Shown in pieces: positions 62,351 through 64,000 of a stretch of DNA of 64,000 nt. The notes beneath the pieces are model-generated. The model made no database searches. It saw nothing but the letters and a program-made list of their open reading frames with translations, and had not been told where the DNA came from. This stretch comes from Protaetiibacter sp. SSC-01. GTDB taxonomy: Bacteria; Actinomycetota; Actinomycetes; Actinomycetales; Microbacteriaceae. Position 1 is the stretch's first letter. Each line of letters starts with the position of its first letter. The translations under genes were made by a program, and so were the position numbers. The stretch lies in NCBI RefSeq assembly GCF_014483895.1, contig NZ_CP059987.1:930001-994000 (forward strand), written 5' to 3'.

Positions 62351-63658
62351 ATGCACAAGATCCTGCTGCCCCGCCTCGGCCAGACGATGGAGGAGGGGCT
62401 CATCGCCAAGTGGCTCGTCGGCGACGGCGAGTCGGTGACACCGGGTCAGGCCCTCTACGAGGTCGAGACCGAGAAGGTGACCGCCGAGGTCGAGGCGAAC
62501 CTTCCCGGGCGCCTCGTGCGGCGGCTCGTGGCCGAGGAGACGACCGTCCCGGTAGGCACGCTTGTCGCGGTCGTCGCGGATCCGGGCGAGCAACCGGATG
62601 ACGCCGCGATCGACGCCTTCGTCGCGAGTCCCGAGCTGCGCGTCGAGGTGGCCGCGGCCGCGCCGCAGGCTGCGGCGCCTGTGGCCGAACCGTCCGCTCC
62701 GGCAGCGGGCGGAGCGGACGCCGTGACCGGCCCGGGGGCGTCCCCCTCCGCCTCCGGGCCATCGGCTCGAACCGGGATCGTTCGGGCCATGCCGCGGACG
62801 CGTCGACTCGCGCGCGACGAGGGCATCGATCTCGCATCCGTCGTGGGCACCGGGCCCGAGGGCCTCGTGACGGAGCAGGATGTGCGGGATGCCGCCGCGG
62901 CCGCGCGTCCGGGCCTCGCGCCCGCGGCGCCCGTCGCCGCGACGGCGCCGACCGAGCCCGCATCGCGCGTGCCGCTTCCCGTCGGTGTGCCGCAGCGGGA
63001 GCGGCGGAGGCTCGGCTCCGTGGCGCGGACGATGGCGCAGGTCACGTCGCGCAGCTGGGCGCAGGTGCCCGCCTTCAGTCAGACGGTCGACATCGTCGCG
63101 ACGGGTTGGAAGGCCGCCCGAGACCGGCTCCGCGAGGAGACCGGCCGGAAGGTGGGCTACACCGACATGGTCATCGAGGCGGTCGTGCGCGCCGTGGCCG
63201 AGGTGCCCGAGGTCAACTCCTCGTACGACGGAGATGCGCTCGTCATCTGGGACGAGGTCAATCTCTCGATCGCCGTCGACACCGACTCGGGGTTGCTCGT
63301 CCCCGTGCTGCACGGCGCGGACAGCCTCGACGTCGCGGGCCGTGTCGACGCGATGCAGGCGATCGTCGAACGCGCCCGCGGCGGGCGCCTGGGCGCCGAC
63401 GATGTGAGCGGCGGAACGCTCACGGTGTCGAACCTCGGGATGTTCGGCATCGACCGCGGTGTCCCGCTCGTGACGGCACCCCAGGCGGCGATCGTCTTCG
63501 TGGGGGCCATGACCGATCGCGTCGTCGCCGTGCGCGACGCGATCGCGATCGCGCCGGTGTTCAGCGTCACGACGGCCTTCGACCACCGGTGCCTCGACGG
63601 CGCCACCGCCGCGCGATTCACGTCGGCGCTGCGTCGCGAGCTGGAGGCGTGGGCATGA
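62351..63658 (+). CDS. Dihydrolipoamide acyltransferase (E2)
   Basis: 435 residues. One N-terminal lipoyl domain has Lys42 in VETEKVTAEV. An Ala/Pro-rich linker leads to a peripheral-subunit-binding domain (about 147-180, MPRTRRLARDEGIDLASVVG). The catalytic domain ends with FDHRCLDGATAARF, supplying His412 and Asp416. It transfers the acyl group from lipoate to CoA. It could release acetyl-CoA or a longer acyl-CoA. It overlaps the next SDR gene by four bases. Confidence 0.93.
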   Translation: MHKILLPRLGQTMEEGLIAKWLVGDGESVTPGQALYEVETEKVTAEVEANLPGRLVRRLVAEETTVPVGTLVAVVADPGEQPDDAAIDAFVASPELRVEVAAAAPQAAAPVAEPSAPAAGGADAVTGPGASPSASGPSARTGIVRAMPRTRRLARDEGIDLASVVGTGPEGLVTEQDVRDAAAAARPGLAPAAPVAATAPTEPASRVPLPVGVPQRERRRLGSVARTMAQVTSRSWAQVPAFSQTVDIVATGWKAARDRLREETGRKVGYTDMVIEAVVRAVAEVPEVNSSYDGDALVIWDEVNLSIAVDTDSGLLVPVLHGADSLDVAGRVDAMQAIVERARGGRLGADDVSGGTLTVSNLGMFGIDRGVPLVTAPQAAIVFVGAMTDRVVAVRDAIAIAPVFSVTTAFDHRCLDGATAARFTSALRRELEAWA

Positions 63659-64000
63659 CGGATGCGGGCGGAGCCCGGTTCGACTTCACCGGACGCCGCG
63701 TGTGGGTGACGGGCGCGAGCCGCGGGCTCGGGCGTGAGATCGCCGTCGGTTTCGCGACCGCCGGTGCACGCGTCGCCATCACCGCGCGCGACGCTCCCGC
63801 GCTCGCCGCGCTCGCCGCGGAGCTCAGGGGTGCGGGCGCCGACGTGATCGAGGTGCCCGCATCCGTCGCGGACGGCGAGGCCGTCGCGGCCTGCGCATCG
63901 GCCATCGACGCCGAGTGGGGAGGGCTCGACGTACTCGTGAACTGCGCAGGCATCAGCCCGACGTTCAGCCGGTCCGAGACGGTCACCGACGAGGAATGGC
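63655..64000 (+). CDS. SDR family oxidoreductase, 3' end outside the window
   Basis: The first 115 residues are visible from ATG 63655, which overlaps the E2 stop. The Rossmann motif TGASRGLG and the strand VLVNCAGISP are present. The catalytic YxxxK lies beyond the window. It extends the same operon, giving at least three SDR genes in the catabolic island. The substrate is probably a hydroxy or keto intermediate of this pathway. Confidence 0.85.
   Translation, partial: MTDAGGARFDFTGRRVWVTGASRGLGREIAVGFATAGARVAITARDAPALAALAAELRGAGADVIEVPASVADGEAVAACASAIDAEWGGLDVLVNCAGISPTFSRSETVTDEEW

Noticed and set aside
44192-64000. Catabolic island as a recent horizontally acquired element
   Set aside because: No integrase, transposase, att-like direct repeats or tRNA at the edges, and base composition looks the same as the rest.

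Overview
ORGANISM. The window is very GC-rich. Ordinary codons end in C or G, GTG/TTG starts are common and same-strand genes often overlap by ATGA or GTGA. The gene order rhlE-like helicase / ferritin-like protein / DUF3107 / adnA-adnB / nudC / uvrD2 / cyclodehydratase-like protein is the actinobacterial order I recall from Mycobacterium tuberculosis (about Rv3211 to Rv3196). With DUF6412, DUF6993, the MiaE-like ferritin protein and constant use of the hexamer GGATGC/GCATCC, this points to a chromosomal segment of an actinobacterium, most likely Microbacteriaceae. The genus cannot be read from the sequence. LAYOUT. 1-4301: PHP phosphoesterase (5' end outside), DEAD-box helicase, ferritin-like protein, small membrane protein and DUF3107, with two repeat-filled gaps. 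4437-10827: adnA-adnB, the actinobacterial double-strand-break helicase-nuclease. 10824-14619: LysR regulator divergent from an MFS transporter, a 0.5-kb gap holding a mirror-symmetric set of inverted repeats, and a degenerate phosphotransferase. 14722-18120: NudC-like Nudix hydrolase, UvrD2-like helicase and a cyclodehydratase-like protein whose 3' end overlaps uvrD2 antisense. 18189-21346: stress-type SDR, YidC paralogue, small membrane proteins and an EXPERA-domain protein. 21412-25090: TPP riboswitch followed by the thiamine-precursor ECF transporter ykoEDC and a P-loop kinase-like gene. 25130-29706: lipoprotein, clpS-DUF2017-metallopeptidase operon, tRNA-His, oligoribonuclease, marR-MFS operon, tRNA-Arg. 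29748-36446: a four-gene MacB/LolCDE-type ABC operon with two permeases and two ATPases, one ATPase carrying a C-terminal AbrB-like domain. 36478-44169: mixed housekeeping genes (aldo/keto reductase, msrA, hydrolase-tetR pair, SSB-like protein, DUF6993 lipoprotein, a broken GNAT gene, ettA). CATABOLIC ISLAND. From 44192 to the end the content changes to catabolism. Block 1 (44192-49575) is a GntR regulator followed by iron-dependent alcohol dehydrogenase, aldehyde dehydrogenase, SDR and L-2-hydroxyglutarate-oxidase-like genes, tightly overlapped. Block 2 (49752-64000) holds a SnoaL-like protein, a complete LIV-type ABC importer, an acyl-CoA synthetase, a divergent TetR regulator and thioesterase, a 200-residue protein that looks like a zinc-lobe-plus-Rossmann remnant of a medium-chain dehydrogenase, SDR and MDR dehydrogenases, an E1-alpha/E1-beta/E2 2-oxoacid-dehydrogenase-like complex and a further SDR cut by the window end. 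Three copies of an 18-bp near-palindrome (consensus CGACCGACnAGTCGGTCG) lie upstream of the three promoters of block 2, so I infer one TetR regulon that imports a carboxylic acid, activates it to a CoA ester and oxidises it. The substrate is unknown. BEST LEADS. (1) A 57-bp sequence present twice in opposite orientation, perfectly conserved, each copy enclosed by a different but perfect inverted repeat, so the arms co-vary while the core does not. (2) The TetR-controlled catabolic regulon with the mini-MDR protein.
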